This document shows positions 63,915 through 64,000 of a DNA stretch of 64,000 nt, in pieces (the first letter of the stretch is position 1; each line of letters begins with the position of its first letter). Source of the stretch: Actinomycetales bacterium (GTDB lineage: Bacteria > Actinomycetota > Actinomycetes > Actinomycetales > Dermatophilaceae); the NCBI GenBank assembly GCA_016715285.1, contig JADKAO010000003.1, forward strand, positions 342,035 through 406,034. Reading direction: 5' to 3'. Made by a program: the position numbers and the translations under genes. The notes beneath the pieces are model-generated. The model had not been told where the DNA came from and did not search any database. It saw only the letters and a program-made list of their open reading frames with translations.

Positions 63915-64000
63915 CCGTGACTCCCCGATGGGGCGAGGCTCGCGCGACCCGGAGCGAGGGGCGTTCGAGCCCAGCCCCGACCGAGCTGCGGGCAAGCGCC

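Noticed and set aside
1..64000. CRISPR array or prophage
   Set aside because: No regularly spaced repeats of 25-40 bases with unique spacers, and no integrase, terminase or capsid-like genes.

Overview
The window is high-GC actinobacterial chromosome. Leaderless starts, class II NrdJ next to nrdR, an Obg/ProB/ProA/NadD/RsfS block, LexA facing a LysM protein, and a single-chain acetyl-CoA carboxyltransferase suggest Micrococcales, perhaps the Intrasporangiaceae; that placement is inference. The octamer GTATGCCG/CGGCATAC occurs about 80 times, almost equally in both orientations, where about two are expected.

Layout. 0-2.8 kb: a type VII secretion (ESX/WXG) accessory cluster with a C39-like peptidase, an EspC-like protein, a WXG protein and membrane proteins. 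2.8-8.7 kb: valS, a membrane protein, a PlsC-type acyltransferase and a TIGR03936-type protein. 8.8-19.9 kb: rne, rplU-rpmA, obg, proBA, a frameshifted GT2 glycosyltransferase, nadD running in frame into rsfS, a frameshifted phosphoglycerate mutase and tRNA-Ala(GGC). 20-32.2 kb: VOC protein, cspA, carboxyltransferase with a hotdog thioesterase, YhhN, leuS behind a leader peptide with two Leu codons, degV, plsY, comEA and comEC. 32.3-38 kb: a DUF4395 protein, then an RCC1-repeat protein and a giant CotH-kinase/PKD/discoidin secreted protein. The stretch holding these last two lacks the octamer and looks acquired.

38-52 kb: LysR, SIR2, then lexA with SOS boxes facing a ChiZ/DivS-like LysM protein, and nrdR-nrdJ behind two NrdR-type boxes. 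Between the LysM gene and nrdR sits a 6.5 kb WXG/EspC module: an alpha/beta-hydrolase effector candidate, a large frameshifted secreted-type protein and two paralogous lipoproteins. 52-56 kb: a partial duplication of a DUF6318-lipoprotein/PKD gene pair on both sides of an MFS exporter. 56-64 kb: M13 peptidase, an FtsY without its N domain, two tandem paralogous membrane genes (one decayed), then amt-glnB, both broken by several frameshifts but still preceded by a GlnR-like box.

Frameshifts are unusually common, and some come as compensating pairs. Real decay and base-level assembly error cannot be told apart from this sequence alone, so these loci are marked as broken with that caveat.
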